Of a stretch of 64,000 nucleotides of DNA, positions 7,797 to 16,742 are shown one piece after another. This DNA is from an uncultured Aquitalea sp. (GTDB lineage Bacteria > Pseudomonadota > Gammaproteobacteria > Burkholderiales > Chromobacteriaceae), in contig NZ_CAMFLA010000007.1 of NCBI RefSeq assembly GCF_945957525.1, forward strand, positions 124,001 through 188,000. Reading direction: 5' to 3'. The notes below the pieces were generated by a model. It made no database searches, was not told the origin of the DNA, and saw nothing but the letters and a program-made list of their open reading frames with translations. How positions within the stretch are numbered: position 1 is the stretch's first letter; each line of letters starts with the position of its first letter. A program made the position numbers and the translations under genes.

Positions 7797-9872
7797 TTAC
7801 AGCCGGAAATTGCTCACCAGACGCTCCAGATTGGCGGACAGCTCTTTCAGCTGCGACACCGACGCGCTGACCTGGCTGACCACGTGGCTGTTGCCCATCG
7901 CCATATTGCTGATGCGCTCCACGTTCTGCGCAATCTCCTGGCTGGCCTGCGACTGCTCGCGGGTAGAGGCTGCGATATCCACAATGCTGGATACCAGTCC
8001 CTGGCTGCGATCCAGCACATTGTTCATCGCCGCATTGGCTTGCGATGCAATTTCCACGCTCAGGCTGACCTGCTCGCGGCTGGACTTCACATCAGCCACC
8101 GCATCGCGGGTTTCATTGCCAATGGCGCTCACAATGCGCGTGATTTGCACTGTGGCTTCCGCCGTGCGACCCGCCAGATTGCGCACCTCGTCCGCCACCA
8201 CAGCAAAGCCGCGGCCCATCTCGCCGGCACGCGCGGCCTCGATGGCGGCGTTGAGCGCCAGCAGATTGGTTTGATCGGCAATGTCCTTGATGACGCGGAC
8301 GATGGTGGACACCTCCTCCGAACGCTCGCCCAGACCGTTCATGCGTTCGGCCAAGGCGTGCATGCTGTCGGTCATGCGGCGGATTTCTTCCGTCACCCTG
8401 CCCACGGTGGCGACGCTCTCCACGGTCAGCTCGCCGGTTTCGCGTGCGGCGGACTCTGCCTCCTGCGCCGTGTTGGCAATGTGCTGCACACTTACGGTCA
8501 CTTCTTCCACGCCGGCGGCGGTGGCGCTGGCGGCATCGGACTGGTTGGCCGAAGCCTGTTCCACCTGACTGGCGGACTCGGCCAGGGAAATGGCAGCGGC
8601 CGACACTTCGCGGCTTTGCTCGCGCACGTCGACAAACATGTCGCGCAGGCTACTGATGAAGCGGTTGAAGGCGTCGGCCGTACGGCCGATTTCATCGTTG
8701 TTGGCAATCTGCATGCGGATGGTGAGATCGCCCTTGCCTGACGCCAGTTGATCCATGGTGTCGGCCAGCTGGTTGAGCGGACGCATCAGCGCGCGCACCA
8801 CGCCGGTCAGCACCAGCAAGATGGCAACCAGCGCCACCACGCCGATCAGTACAGCCGTCAGCCCCTGCTTGCGCGCGTCGGAAGTAATGGCGTCCGTCGG
8901 CACGGTCACGCCCAGCGACCAGTACTGGCCGGTCTTGCCTACCCGCACCGGGTGGAAAAAGTGGGTGAAGCCGCCTTCTTCATAGACGAAGCTGTCGCCT
9001 TTCTTAATCTGCTCCAGATGCGAAGCCAGCGCGTCGTCCTTGGGCACCGGTTTGCCCAGCAGCTCGGACTTGGCGTTGACCACATACAACCCGCCTTCGG
9101 ACACCATGCGCACATAGCCGGTTTCATACAGGTGGATGTCGCCGAAACGCTTCTGCAGCTGATCCAGCGCCACGTCGGTAGCGGACACGCCCAGCAGCTT
9201 GCCGCTGTCGTCCTTCATCACGACGGCCAGCGAGCTTTCCAGAATCTTCTTGCCTTGCACTTCATAAGGGAAGGGCTCGGTGATGGTGTCGCGGCCCCGC
9301 TGCTTGGGCACGTAGTAGAAGTCGCCCCAGCCCGGCTTTTCGTAATCGGGCTGATAGGTTTCCGGGTGCTCCTTGTATTTGGGAAATTGCTTGACGCGAT
9401 CGCTGTCCACCATCACATCCATCTGCGCCTTGCCCTGGGCGTTGCGCGTGATGTAGGGCTGATAGCGACCGGAGGGGTCATGGCGCGGCCAGTCCAAGCG
9501 GAAGGCGTTGTCGTTGCCGTCAAAGGCGTTGGGCTCCCACAACATCCACAAGCCAACTGATTGCGGCGCGCCATCCAGCATCTGCAGAATGATGTTGTCC
9601 GCCACTTTGCGATCCGGCGGGTTGACGCGTTTGATGCCGGAAATGGTGTCGGCCAGATGCTTTGGCAGGGCAAAACCAGTGTCGAAATCGGACTCGGCGT
9701 CCTTGGCATAACTGCTGGCCTGCTCGGAAGCCAGTTTGTAACCCGCATCAACGGCCGCGTTATAACTTTGCCAGACGATCAGACCGATCATCACTGCAAA
9801 GCCGATGGCGATCGCCCCCGCCGCCACGATAATGATGCGCGTACTCAGGTGGCCCCATTTTTTCTGGCTCAT
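7797..9872 (-). CDS. Methyl-accepting chemotaxis protein with double-Cache sensor
   Basis: Transmembrane chemoreceptor of 691 residues. The N-terminal membrane segment lies near 10-34 ([20 protein letters not shown]). A large periplasmic dCache-type sensor follows, to about 335. A second membrane segment ([19 protein letters not shown]) leads into HAMP and the cytoplasmic signalling domain. The conserved hairpin tip [20 protein letters not shown] lies near 532-550. A GGGGAG ribosome site precedes the ATG. The ligand is unknown, though dCache sensors often bind amino acids or organic acids. It is not linked to other che genes here. Confidence 0.95.
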   Translation of the reverse strand: MSQKKWGHLSTRIIIVAAGAIAIGFAVMIGLIVWQSYNAAVDAGYKLASEQASSYAKDAESDFDTGFALPKHLADTISGIKRVNPPDRKVADNIILQMLDGAPQSVGLWMLWEPNAFDGNDNAFRLDWPRHDPSGRYQPYITRNAQGKAQMDVMVDSDRVKQFPKYKEHPETYQPDYEKPGWGDFYYVPKQRGRDTITEPFPYEVQGKKILESSLAVVMKDDSGKLLGVSATDVALDQLQKRFGDIHLYETGYVRMVSEGGLYVVNAKSELLGKPVPKDDALASHLEQIKKGDSFVYEEGGFTHFFHPVRVGKTGQYWSLGVTVPTDAITSDARKQGLTAVLIGVVALVAILLVLTGVVRALMRPLNQLADTMDQLASGKGDLTIRMQIANNDEIGRTADAFNRFISSLRDMFVDVREQSREVSAAAISLAESASQVEQASANQSDAASATAAGVEEVTVSVQHIANTAQEAESAARETGELTVESVATVGRVTEEIRRMTDSMHALAERMNGLGERSEEVSTIVRVIKDIADQTNLLALNAAIEAARAGEMGRGFAVVADEVRNLAGRTAEATVQITRIVSAIGNETRDAVADVKSSREQVSLSVEIASQANAAMNNVLDRSQGLVSSIVDIAASTREQSQASQEIAQNVERISNMAMGNSHVVSQVSASVSQLKELSANLERLVSNFRL

Positions 9873-10069
9873 GTTTCTTTCTCCCCGCCTGCCGGCTTTA
9901 CTTTAAAACTTATGCACGATTTTCAATTGTGCATAGGTATTTTTTTGCATGACATTCAAGTCATGATGAAAGTGTAGGGGGGAAGAGGCAATGACGCCGG
10001 ACAAACAGCCGCCGGAATGAAACCGGCGGTTTTTTCATGCCATCGCATTAAACCATTATCTGGAAAGGG

Positions 10070-10324
10070 TCAGGGCCGGGTACTGCGTTCCAGCGCCTCC
10101 AGCCAGACCATAGCGTGGCTGTTGCTTTCGCCGCACATTTCCATGGAAGGCTTCAGGCCTCCGCACACTGTGGGGCGCTCCGGACTACCAAACAGGCGAC
10201 ACAGGTTGTCGTCGTCCAGCTGCGCGCAGCGCACCCCTGCCGGCTTGCCGTCCGGCATGCCCGGAATGGGCGATGAGATGGAAGGCGCGATGCAACAAGC
10301 GCCGCAATGCAGTCTGCAGTCCAT
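10070..10324 (-). CDS. YkgJ-family cysteine-cluster protein (84 aa)
   Basis: Small protein of the YkgJ (UPF0153) family, probably binding a metal or Fe-S cluster through clustered cysteines. Cysteines are visible in the opening [11 protein letters not shown], then [15 protein letters not shown] and TVCGG. At 84 residues it is a compact member. The start ATG at 10324 gives the expected N terminus. A second YkgJ-type gene lies at 16328-16735. Its cellular role is unknown. Confidence 0.8.
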   Translation of the reverse strand: MDCRLHCGACCIAPSISSPIPGMPDGKPAGVRCAQLDDDNLCRLFGSPERPTVCGGLKPSMEMCGESNSHAMVWLEALERSTRP

Positions 10325-10486
10325 TGTTTCTTCAAGATCAAACGGGACGACACCATACCATAGGAGAAAAAGCCCATCAGCCGATTTCTCGCCGTCCCCT
10401 CTATGGAGATACCGTTAATTCCCTATAATGAGAAAATAACAAGAAATTTCTGTTCTCCAAATATCACCACAGCCAGAGCCAGAAGA

Positions 10487-11701
10487 ATGATCAAGTGCAT
10501 CGACGTGTCCGACCTGAGGGTCGGCATGTACATTCACGACCTCAATTGCGACTGGATGTCGCACCCTTTCCTGCTCAAGCGGTTTTTGGTCAGCGATGAG
10601 GCGCAGATACACAAAATCCGCGACTCCGGCATCCACGAGGTATACATCGACACCAAGAAGGGCATGGACATGGCGCACGCGCCTACCGTGACCGAGGTGA
10701 AGAAAAAGCTGGAACGCGAAATCATCGAATTCGCGCAGCAAGAGGCGCCTGAGGAGCGCCAGGTAGAAGCGTCGGAAGAGTTTGGCCGCGCGCAGCTTAT
10801 CCACAACGAAGCCAACCTCATCATCAAGGGCATCCTGCAGGATGTGCGCCTGGGCAAGCAGGTGCAGCTGGAGCAGGTGGAACCCTCGGTGGAGCGCATG
10901 ACCAGCTCCATCTTGCGCAATGGCGGCGCGTTGCTGTCGCTGTGCCGCATCAAGGACAAGGACGACTACACGTTTCAGCATTCGGTCAGCGTGGGCGCGC
11001 TGATGGTGAGCTTCTGCAAAGCCATGGGCATGAGCAAGGAAGTGATCCATCACGCCGGCATCGGCGGCATGTTACACGACATCGGCAAGATGAAAGTGCC
11101 GGACACCATTCTCAACAAGCCGGGCAAGCTTACCGAGCAGGAATTCGCCGTGATGAAATGTCATGTAGTGGAAAGCAAGCGCATCCTGCTCTCCACCAGC
11201 GGCATTTCCGATACGGCGGTGAAAGTGGCGGCGCAGCACCATGAACGCCACGACGGCAGCGGTTATCCGGAAGGCCTGAAGGGCGAGGAAATTTCCCAGC
11301 TGGGTCAGATGGCCGCCATCGTCGACGTATACGACGCGCTCACCTCCGACCGCTGCTATCACAAGGGCATGCCGCCCACCGACGCGTTGCGCAAGATTTT
11401 CGAGTGGTCCAAATTCCACTTTAATCCCTCGCTGGTGCAAGCCTTCATGCGCTGTATCGGCATCTATCCGGTAGGCACGCTGGTGCGACTGGAAAGCGGC
11501 CGGCTGGGCGTGGTGATCGAACAGAACGACAACAACCTGGTGTCGCCCAAGGTGAAGGTGTTTTTCAGCTCCAAGAGCAATACCTATATTCCGCCTGAAA
11601 TTGTCGACCTATCGCGCGGCGTGGGCGCGGGCGGCGGCGACAAGATCGTCAAGCACGAGCAGCCGGAAAAGTGGCGGCTGGACCCGCTGCGCTTCCTGTA
11701 A
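10487..11701 (+). CDS. HD-GYP domain cyclic-di-GMP phosphodiesterase
   Basis: Predicted c-di-GMP hydrolase of 404 residues with an N-terminal DUF3391 domain and a C-terminal HD-GYP domain. I chose ATG 10487 because the family opens MIKCIDVSDLRVGMYIHDL; the frame is open back to 10403 but that extension is unlikely. The metal-binding HDIGK lies near 197 and the signature HHERHDGSGYPEGL near 250-262, with DVYDALTSDR further on. All key residues are present, so it should be active. It probably lowers c-di-GMP and favours motility. Confidence 0.93.
   Translation: MIKCIDVSDLRVGMYIHDLNCDWMSHPFLLKRFLVSDEAQIHKIRDSGIHEVYIDTKKGMDMAHAPTVTEVKKKLEREIIEFAQQEAPEERQVEASEEFGRAQLIHNEANLIIKGILQDVRLGKQVQLEQVEPSVERMTSSILRNGGALLSLCRIKDKDDYTFQHSVSVGALMVSFCKAMGMSKEVIHHAGIGGMLHDIGKMKVPDTILNKPGKLTEQEFAVMKCHVVESKRILLSTSGISDTAVKVAAQHHERHDGSGYPEGLKGEEISQLGQMAAIVDVYDALTSDRCYHKGMPPTDALRKIFEWSKFHFNPSLVQAFMRCIGIYPVGTLVRLESGRLGVVIEQNDNNLVSPKVKVFFSSKSNTYIPPEIVDLSRGVGAGGGDKIVKHEQPEKWRLDPLRFL
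10797..10805 (+). other. Isolated DnaA box inside the HD-GYP gene
   Basis: TTATCCACA occurs once here in coding sequence (encoding LIHN). It stands alone and is probably incidental. Confidence 0.3.
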
Positions 11702-11704
11702 GCG

Positions 11705-11716
11705 CCTTCGGCCAAC
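11705..11716 (-). repeat. Intergenic copy of the TTGGCCGAAG word
   Basis: CCTTCGGCCAAC (reverse complement GTTGGCCGAAGG) lies just after the HD-GYP stop codon and before the terminator. Confidence 0.7.
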
Positions 11717-11718
11717 AT

Positions 11719-11746
11719 GACAAAGCCCGCGCAAGCGGGCTTTGTC
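11719..11746. terminator. Bidirectional terminator between HD-GYP and MscS genes
   Basis: Perfect inverted repeat ACAAAGCCCGC / GCGGGCTTTGT with a GCAA loop between two convergent genes. The same hairpin sequence recurs at 32169-32194. Confidence 0.8.
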
Positions 11747-11769
11747 ATTGCATCACGCACAAGCCGGTA

Positions 11770-12579
11770 TCAGACTGCGTGCTGACGCACCACCATGGCC
11801 TGTTCCGGCGACGGGAAGTTGGCGGCGGACAGGGTTTCGCGGATGGTGCGGTTGCTGTCGAAATACACCTGCCAGTAATCCTCCGGCTTGCAGAACGGGC
11901 GCACCGCCAGCACCGGGCCCAGCGGGGTGAACTCCAGCAACGCCACATCGGTAGCCGGTTCGGCCAGCACATTGGGAATGGCGGCGATCTTGTCCTTGAG
12001 CAGGCTGATGGCCAGCGCGTGATCCGCCGTGGATGCCAGCTGTGCTTTCAGGTCCACGCGGCGGTAGCCATTGGCGCTGTAATTCTGGATGGTGTCGGAG
12101 AAGATCTTGTTGTTGCCGATCAGCGTCATCACGCCGTCCGGGGTATCCACCACGGTGGAGAACAAGCCGACCTCCTTCACCGTGCCGGTGACGCCGGCCA
12201 CGCAAACCGCGTCGCCCACCTTGAACGGCCGCAGCACCACCAGAAAGATGCCGGCGGCGAAATTGGCCAGCAAGCCGCTCCAGGCCATGCCGATGGCCAC
12301 GCCGGCGGCGGCGATGATGGCGGCGAAGGTTGTGGTTTGCACGCCGAAGAAGCCGAGGATGCCGATCACCAGCACCACTGTCAGCGTTACAGACAGAAAA
12401 GAATGCGCGTAGCGGCGCAGCGTGGGGTCCAGATTGCGACGTCTGAGTTGATCGTCCAGCATGCGGGTGGACAGCGAGATCAGCCAACGGCCCACCAGCC
12501 ACAGCAGAATGGCGGACACGATGTTGATGCCGGCCTGGATGGCCAGATCGGTCCAGTGGGAAAGATTGATTTTGTCCAT
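11770..12579 (-). CDS. Small-conductance mechanosensitive channel (MscS family)
   Basis: MscS-type channel of 269 residues that opens on membrane tension during hypo-osmotic shock. I chose the second ATG (12579, MDKINLSHW) because AGGA lies five bases before it and overlaps the first ATG at 12585. Three membrane segments fit the family. The pore helix is the glycine/alanine-rich AAIIAAAGVAIGMAWSG near 86-102, followed by FAAGIFLVVLRPFKVGD and the beta domain. Length equals that of E. coli MscS. It is transcribed alone. Confidence 0.93.
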   Translation of the reverse strand: MDKINLSHWTDLAIQAGINIVSAILLWLVGRWLISLSTRMLDDQLRRRNLDPTLRRYAHSFLSVTLTVVLVIGILGFFGVQTTTFAAIIAAAGVAIGMAWSGLLANFAAGIFLVVLRPFKVGDAVCVAGVTGTVKEVGLFSTVVDTPDGVMTLIGNNKIFSDTIQNYSANGYRRVDLKAQLASTADHALAISLLKDKIAAIPNVLAEPATDVALLEFTPLGPVLAVRPFCKPEDYWQVYFDSNRTIRETLSAANFPSPEQAMVVRQHAV

Positions 12580-12653
12580 GTTCATCCTGTTATTTCAGTT
12601 GAAGGGTCAACTGAAAAATAGAATGCTCATGGCAAAAATGCCAGTTTGCGCGG

Positions 12654-13391
12654 TCAGCGCGCCAAAACCGGCGCCAAAGCCCGGCACGTATCGCCAATAC
12701 CGCCTTGCACACACAGATCAAACACCCGGTCCATGCGCGTGGGCGTGTAGTTGATCAATACCGTAGCCACCCCGGCCCGGCCTGCTTCCACCGGAATCAG
12801 ATTCACTGGCGACACCTCCAGCGAAGAGCCCATCACCAGCAGCAGATCCGCATCCATCGCCGCGTCGAACGCCTCTTCCAGATGCGGCACCGCCTCGCCG
12901 TACAGCACGACGTCCGGCTTCAGCACATCCATGCAATAAGTACACAGCGGCAATTCGTGGTGGTTGATGTATTCCAGCGTGTGGCGACGGCCGCAGGACG
13001 GGCAGCTGGAAGTAAGCAGCGTACCGTGCAGTTCCAGCACCCGGCTGCTGCCGGCGCGGGTGTGCAGGCCATCGATATTTTGCGTCAGCACCGTCACCTC
13101 ACGCCCGCTCCGCTCCAGCGCCGCCAGGAAAAGATGGCCGTCATTGGGCTGGTAATTGCCCAGCAGCTTGGTGTGGAAAATCTGCTTGAAGCCTTGCCAG
13201 AAAGCTTCGGGCGAAGCGCGGAAATAGTCGATGGACACCATTTCTTCCAGCCGCAAACCTTGTTGCCACAAACCTTTGGCCGAACGGAAATCCGGTATGC
13301 CCGATTCGGTGCTCATGCCGGCGCCGCTCAGCACGGCAATGCGGCGCGCTTCGGCCAACATGGCTGCCAACTGCTGCAAATTGTCGTTCAT
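12654..13391 (-). CDS. NAD-dependent protein deacylase (sirtuin)
   Basis: Sir2-family enzyme of 245 residues that removes acyl groups from lysines using NAD. The NAD-binding GAGMSTESGIPDFRS lies at 23-37 and the TQNIDGLH motif near 103-110. The catalytic H122 lies in LELHGTL. Zinc-binding cysteines are C130, C133, C150 and C153. GSSLEVSP and the C-terminal Rossmann part follow. GGGAG precedes the ATG. It lies 64 bases downstream of the MazG-like gene in the same direction and may share its transcript. Confidence 0.95.
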   Translation of the reverse strand: MNDNLQQLAAMLAEARRIAVLSGAGMSTESGIPDFRSAKGLWQQGLRLEEMVSIDYFRASPEAFWQGFKQIFHTKLLGNYQPNDGHLFLAALERSGREVTVLTQNIDGLHTRAGSSRVLELHGTLLTSSCPSCGRRHTLEYINHHELPLCTYCMDVLKPDVVLYGEAVPHLEEAFDAAMDADLLLVMGSSLEVSPVNLIPVEAGRAGVATVLINYTPTRMDRVFDLCVQGGIGDTCRALAPVLAR

Positions 13392-13455
13392 TGTTGTTGT
13401 CTCCCTGCCATCCGCGCCAGCTTAGTCAGCCAGCATGCCACGGGCAAGAACGCGC

Positions 13456-13815
13456 TCAAGGCTGTTTGTCCTGGCTCAAATCGGCCGCTGGCGGCGGATA
13501 TTTCCTGGCGTTCTTCACCAGTTTGTCCGCTACCGCAGCGTTCATGTCCACGCCCATCACCGTAGCCAGCCGCATCAGGTACAACAACACATCCGCCATT
13601 TCTTCCTGCAAATGAGTAAAACGCGACGGATCCTCGCGCAAACGGGCGGCTTCATCGTCGGTCAGCCACTGAAAAATTTCCGCCAGTTCGCCAACTTCGC
13701 CGGTCAGCGCCAGCACCAGATTGCGCGGCGTGTGGTAGCGCGGCCAGTCGCGCTCTTCGGCAAACCTTGTCAATGCCGCCTCCAGCGCCGTCGTTTCCAA
13801 CAGTCTTGTCGTCAT
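13456..13815 (-). CDS. MazG-like nucleotide pyrophosphohydrolase
   Basis: All-alpha NTP pyrophosphatase of 119 residues, resembling the short dCTP-pyrophosphatase (DCTPP1/RS21-C6) type that cleans non-canonical nucleotides from the pool. The metal-binding EVGELAEIFQW begins at E40 with E43. The second acidic motif EEMADVLLYL covers E71, E72 and D75. A conserved KNARKYP segment is near the C terminus. It is upstream of the sirtuin. A perfect parS site lies 24 bases before its start. Confidence 0.9.
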   Translation of the reverse strand: MTTRLLETTALEAALTRFAEERDWPRYHTPRNLVLALTGEVGELAEIFQWLTDDEAARLREDPSRFTHLQEEMADVLLYLMRLATVMGVDMNAAVADKLVKNARKYPPPAADLSQDKQP

Positions 13816-13839
13816 GCTTTTCCTCGCCGACCAAGGCCG

Positions 13840-13853
13840 GTTTCACGTGAAAC
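13840..13853. promoter_or_regulatory. ParB-binding site parS (perfect 14-mer)
   Basis: GTTTCACGTGAAAC is an exact palindromic parS core. It lies in the gap upstream of the MazG-like gene. Three more identical sites occur in the window. Confidence 0.85.
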
Positions 13854-13860
13854 GCCAAAC

Positions 13861-13891
13861 AAAAAAGCGCTTGTGCGTTACAAGCGCTTTG
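13861..13891 (-). terminator. Terminator of the glutathione transferase gene
   Basis: AAAGCGCTTGT / ACAAGCGCTTT stem with a run of six T residues on the minus strand (A residues at 13861-13866), 20-50 bases after the stop. Confidence 0.8.
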
Positions 13892-13910
13892 CTTTGCCCT
13901 GCGGGCAGCA

Positions 13911-14525
13911 TCAGTCGCGCAGCAGGCCTTCGGCGCGCAGCGCGGACTGCACGGCGGGCAAGGCCGCCACACGCGCCATGAAGGCGCTGATGTGCGGGAA
14001 GTCCGCCAGCGAGCGCTTCACCATGCCGGCCCAGTTGAGGCAGGTAAACAGATAGGCATCAGCCACGCTGAAATGGTCGCCGGTCAGATAAGCCGTCTTG
14101 GCCAGTTGCGCTTCCACAACCGCAAAGCGAGCGGTGAGCTTGGCCCAGGCGGCGTCTTTGGCCTCATCGCTGCCCGGGTAGAACAGCGGCGAGAAACTCT
14201 TGTGGATTTCGGTGGCGATGTAGTTCAGCCACTCCTGCAACTGGTAGCGCGCCAGCGTACCGTTGGCCGGGGCCAGACCCTTTTCCGGCGCGAGGTCGGC
14301 CAGGTACTGCACAATGGCCACGCCCTCGGTCAACACTTGCCCGCTGTCCAACACCAACGCCGGCACGTAGCCCTTGGGGTTGATGGTGGAAAAGTCGACG
14401 CCGCTCTGAGTGGTGTGCGGTTGCGCGCGCAGATTCACTTTTTCCGCGTCGAACGGCAGGCCGGCGGCAAACAGCACGATATGCGGGGAAAGGGAGCAGG
14501 CTCCCGGCGAGAAGTAGAGCTTCAT
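13911..14525 (-). CDS. Beta-class glutathione S-transferase
   Basis: Glutathione transferase of 204 residues. The start at 14525 (MKLYFSPGACSL) is preferred to the adjacent ATG at 14528 because GGAGG lies at suitable distance and the family begins this way. The beta-class cysteine is C10 in PGACSLSPH. The glutathione-binding NPKGYVPALVLDSGQVLTEGVAI region lies near 49-71. The all-helical C-terminal domain carries LTGDHFSVADAYLF. It conjugates glutathione or reduces mixed disulfides; the physiological substrate is unknown. It has its own terminator. Confidence 0.93.
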   Translation of the reverse strand: MKLYFSPGACSLSPHIVLFAAGLPFDAEKVNLRAQPHTTQSGVDFSTINPKGYVPALVLDSGQVLTEGVAIVQYLADLAPEKGLAPANGTLARYQLQEWLNYIATEIHKSFSPLFYPGSDEAKDAAWAKLTARFAVVEAQLAKTAYLTGDHFSVADAYLFTCLNWAGMVKRSLADFPHISAFMARVAALPAVQSALRAEGLLRD

Positions 14526-14611
14526 CATGCCTCCAGATCAGGATGTGAAACAGCGAAGCGCCCCAAAACGGCGGCGCGGGTCGACTTTACGTGGGTGCGG
14601 ACACCGGCATT

Positions 14612-14890
14612 TCAAGCCGAAGGTTTGCGGCCGAACAGGCGTGGCCGGTTGTCTGCGTCGGGTTTGGGTTCGGGCCGGGTTTTCATCGATACATACAAGG
14701 CTTCCACCTGTGTTCGCGCCCACGGCGTGCGACGCAGAAACACCAGGCTGGAGCGAATGCCGGGATCGTGATTGAAGCAGCGGATATTGATGCGACGACC
14801 CAACTCCGGCCAACCATACTGCGCCACCAGCTCTTCCAGCATGCGCTCCAGCGTCACGCCGTGAGTGGGATTATTGGATTGGGCCGTCAT
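14612..14890 (-). CDS. VF530-family (DUF2132) small protein
   Basis: A 92-residue protein matching the VF530/DUF2132 family, a small fold reported to bind DNA. The conserved core is [19 protein letters not shown], then [20 protein letters not shown] and [16 protein letters not shown]. The C-terminal 20 residues are basic and variable. Two perfect DnaA boxes lie 12-49 bases upstream of the ATG, so its promoter may respond to DnaA. The exact function is unknown. Confidence 0.85.
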   Translation of the reverse strand: MTAQSNNPTHGVTLERMLEELVAQYGWPELGRRINIRCFNHDPGIRSSLVFLRRTPWARTQVEALYVSMKTRPEPKPDADNRPRLFGRKPSA

Positions 14891-15229
14891 GGATTACTTT
14901 CTGTGGATAACTTCATTGCCTGATAAAATCTGTGGATAACCTTGCTCGCCGGTGCAAAACCGGATTGCCGTCGGCAAACGCTTCACAAGACCGTTCCGGC
15001 GCGAAGTGTAGACCGCCGCCACCCAGCCCGCCAGTTTTTGCCCTGATGCCGATAAGCACGGCGCGGTGGCAAACACTGCATGAAGCAGTCGGTCGCATCG
15101 CCGAAGCGCAAGCGTCAGCATCGCTTATTAAAATTTGCTAACACATGCCCCTGATTTACTCACATTTGGCAGACATTTGCTTTTCATAGTGGGAGAGTTA
15201 TCAAACCGACTCAGTGAAGGAAAGCCAAG
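14891..15229. other. Intergenic region with two DnaA boxes
   Basis: Gap of 339 bases between the divergent VF530-type and Spy-like genes. It holds the DnaA-box pair (14902-14939) and presumably both promoters. The minus-strand open frame 14894-15121 has no family resemblance and I do not call it. The part near 15120-15200 is AT-richer (TATTAAAATTTGC). Confidence 0.6.
14902..14939 (-). promoter_or_regulatory. Pair of perfect DnaA boxes upstream of the VF530-type gene
   Basis: TGTGGATAA occurs at 14902-14910 and 14931-14939, both reading TTATCCACA on the minus strand and 29 bases apart. They lie directly upstream of the minus-strand gene start, as expected for DnaA acting as a transcription factor or for a DnaA-titrating site. 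Confidence 0.6.
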
Positions 15230-15721
15230 ATGAAACCGTTCAAGACTCTGCTCGCCGCTGGTTTGCTTACCGCCGCCGCTCTGGCCGGCACCGCCTACGC
15301 GGAAGGCGGCCCCTGCCCAGCAGGCCCGGCTGACGGCAAGGCCTCCAACTGTAAATTCGACCCTGCCAAGATGGAAGCACGCATCGCAGAGCATCAAAAA
15401 GCGCTGCACGACAAACTGAAGATCCAGCCCAATCAGGAAGCCGCCTGGAAAACCTTCAACGATGCCATGAAACCGCAAGGCATGACGATGGAACACCCCA
15501 AGATGGACGGCAACGCCACCACGCCCGAACGCATGCAGGCCCATGTGGACATGATGCAGAAGCATCTGGACGCCATGAAGCAGCGCGCGGACGCCACCAA
15601 AACCTTCTATGCCCAGCTGACGCCGGAACAGAAGAAAACCTTTGATCAAGAAGGCAACCGCATGCAACAGCGCATGCGCGAGCACATGATGCGCAAGCCG
15701 ATGGCCAGCCAGCCCAAATAA
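15230..15721 (+). CDS. Spy/CpxP-family periplasmic protein
   Basis: Periplasmic LTxxQ-type protein of 163 residues, related to the Spy chaperone and CpxP. A clear signal peptide ends at AYA (residue 24). The mature part is helical, methionine- and charge-rich. The LTPEQKKTFDQ motif near 130-140 is the family hallmark. The role inferred from the family is envelope protein folding or stress response. It is a single gene followed by a terminator hairpin. Confidence 0.85.
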   Translation: MKPFKTLLAAGLLTAAALAGTAYAEGGPCPAGPADGKASNCKFDPAKMEARIAEHQKALHDKLKIQPNQEAAWKTFNDAMKPQGMTMEHPKMDGNATTPERMQAHVDMMQKHLDAMKQRADATKTFYAQLTPEQKKTFDQEGNRMQQRMREHMMRKPMASQPK

Positions 15722-15739
15722 GCCAATCCGCGCATCAAC

Positions 15740-15767
15740 ACAAAGGCAGCCTCGCGGCTGCCTTTGT
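15740..15767. terminator. Terminator after the Spy-like gene
   Basis: ACAAAGGCAGCC / GGCTGCCTTTGT stem with a short loop between convergent genes. The T-tract is short. Confidence 0.7.
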
Positions 15768-15805
15768 CATGTCCGCGGCAAAGTATCGCCGCCAAGATCA
15801 GGGGA

Positions 15806-16273
15806 TCAGCCCTTGGGAAACCACTTGTCGCCGAAATTGACCAGCAACACACCGCCCACCACCAGCAAGGCCCCCATCAAACGGGGCGCAGTGACGTCGC
15901 GCAGCGGCATGGACAACCAGCCGAAGCGGTCAAACAGCAATGAAGCGGTCACCTGCCCGGCGATGATCAAGGACAGCATCACCGCCACGCCGATGCGCGG
16001 CGCCAGCAAGGTAGTGCCAAATACAAAGAACGCGCCCAGCGCTCCGCCAAGAAACATCCACCACTCGCCGCGCGCCAATTGGCCAAAGCCGCTCCATTTT
16101 TGCCCGGTGGCCAGCGCCACCACGCACAGGGTAAGACAGCCCACGGCGAAAGACACCAGCGCCGCCAGCACGGTGCTGCCGCCAATCAGCAGCTTGAGCT
16201 GATTGTTGATGGCGGCCTGCAAGGGCACCACGATGCCGATGGCGAAGGCCATGAGCGGGAAAATCGGGTTCAT
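15806..16273 (-). CDS. YdcZ/DUF606-family membrane protein (DMT superfamily)
   Basis: Inner-membrane protein of 155 residues in the DUF606 (YdcZ) branch of the drug/metabolite transporters. Start at ATG 16273 (MNPIFPLMAFAIGIV) with AAGGA upstream; an in-frame TTG two codons earlier is less likely. Five hydrophobic segments are visible. The N-terminal PLQAAINNQLK and PRIGVAVMLSLIIAGQV segments are typical. Family members work as homo- or heterodimers; the substrate is unknown. A parS site lies just upstream. Confidence 0.88.
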   Translation of the reverse strand: MNPIFPLMAFAIGIVVPLQAAINNQLKLLIGGSTVLAALVSFAVGCLTLCVVALATGQKWSGFGQLARGEWWMFLGGALGAFFVFGTTLLAPRIGVAVMLSLIIAGQVTASLLFDRFGWLSMPLRDVTAPRLMGALLVVGGVLLVNFGDKWFPKG

Positions 16274-16300
16274 GCGCAATCCTTGGAAAATGTGCGACGG

Positions 16301-16314
16301 GTTTCACGTGAAAC
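16301..16314. promoter_or_regulatory. ParB-binding site parS (perfect 14-mer)
   Basis: GTTTCACGTGAAAC lies in the 54-base gap between the YdcZ-like gene and the second YkgJ-type gene, 2.5 kb from the site at 13840. Confidence 0.85.
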
Positions 16315-16327
16315 CGTCGTCTATGGT

Positions 16328-16735
16328 CTACAGCGCCTTGACCGGAATGGTCTTGCCCGCGCGCGGATTGCGCGTGTAAGCGCAAAAACCGGGTCGCGGA
16401 CCCACCTTGGGATGGTTGCGACAGGTATTCGGCCGTTGTTCGTAAATGGTGCACAGCCGGGTTTGCTGATCCAGGTACTGACAGTCGCCATTGGCGCGTC
16501 GTCCCAGCGTAAACAAGCCGTGCTTGAAATTGAAATGCTGGATTACCCGCTGCTTTTCCAGCCGTTTGGCGATGTTCTTTACCGGCTCATCCAGCTCGAA
16601 TTCATCCACCACGCCCATGCGCACCAGATCGGGCAGGCGCACTTCCACCGGCATCGAGCAGCAGCTGCCCATGCAATCGGCGCACAGCCCGTTGCGATAG
16701 CGGGTCCAGGTATCCAGTCGTTCGATATCCGCCAT
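16328..16735 (-). CDS. YkgJ-family cysteine-cluster protein (135 aa)
   Basis: UPF0153/YkgJ-type protein with cysteines in CADCMGSCC near 18-26, CQYLDQQTRLCTIYEQRPNTC near 85-105 and GFCAYTRNP near the end. This pattern suggests binding of zinc, iron or an Fe-S cluster. It is 8 bases downstream of rlhA and probably in the same transcript, which hints at a link with the Fe-S-dependent rRNA hydroxylase. That link is inference only. Confidence 0.85.
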   Translation of the reverse strand: MADIERLDTWTRYRNGLCADCMGSCCSMPVEVRLPDLVRMGVVDEFELDEPVKNIAKRLEKQRVIQHFNFKHGLFTLGRRANGDCQYLDQQTRLCTIYEQRPNTCRNHPKVGPRPGFCAYTRNPRAGKTIPVKAL

Positions 16736-16742
16736 GACTGCC

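Noticed and set aside
10797-10805. DnaA box in the HD-GYP gene as a second origin element
   Set aside because: Isolated single box in coding sequence with no neighbours.
14894-15121. 75-residue minus-strand frame in the DnaA-box gap
   Set aside because: Overlaps both DnaA boxes and the promoter region, with no family resemblance.
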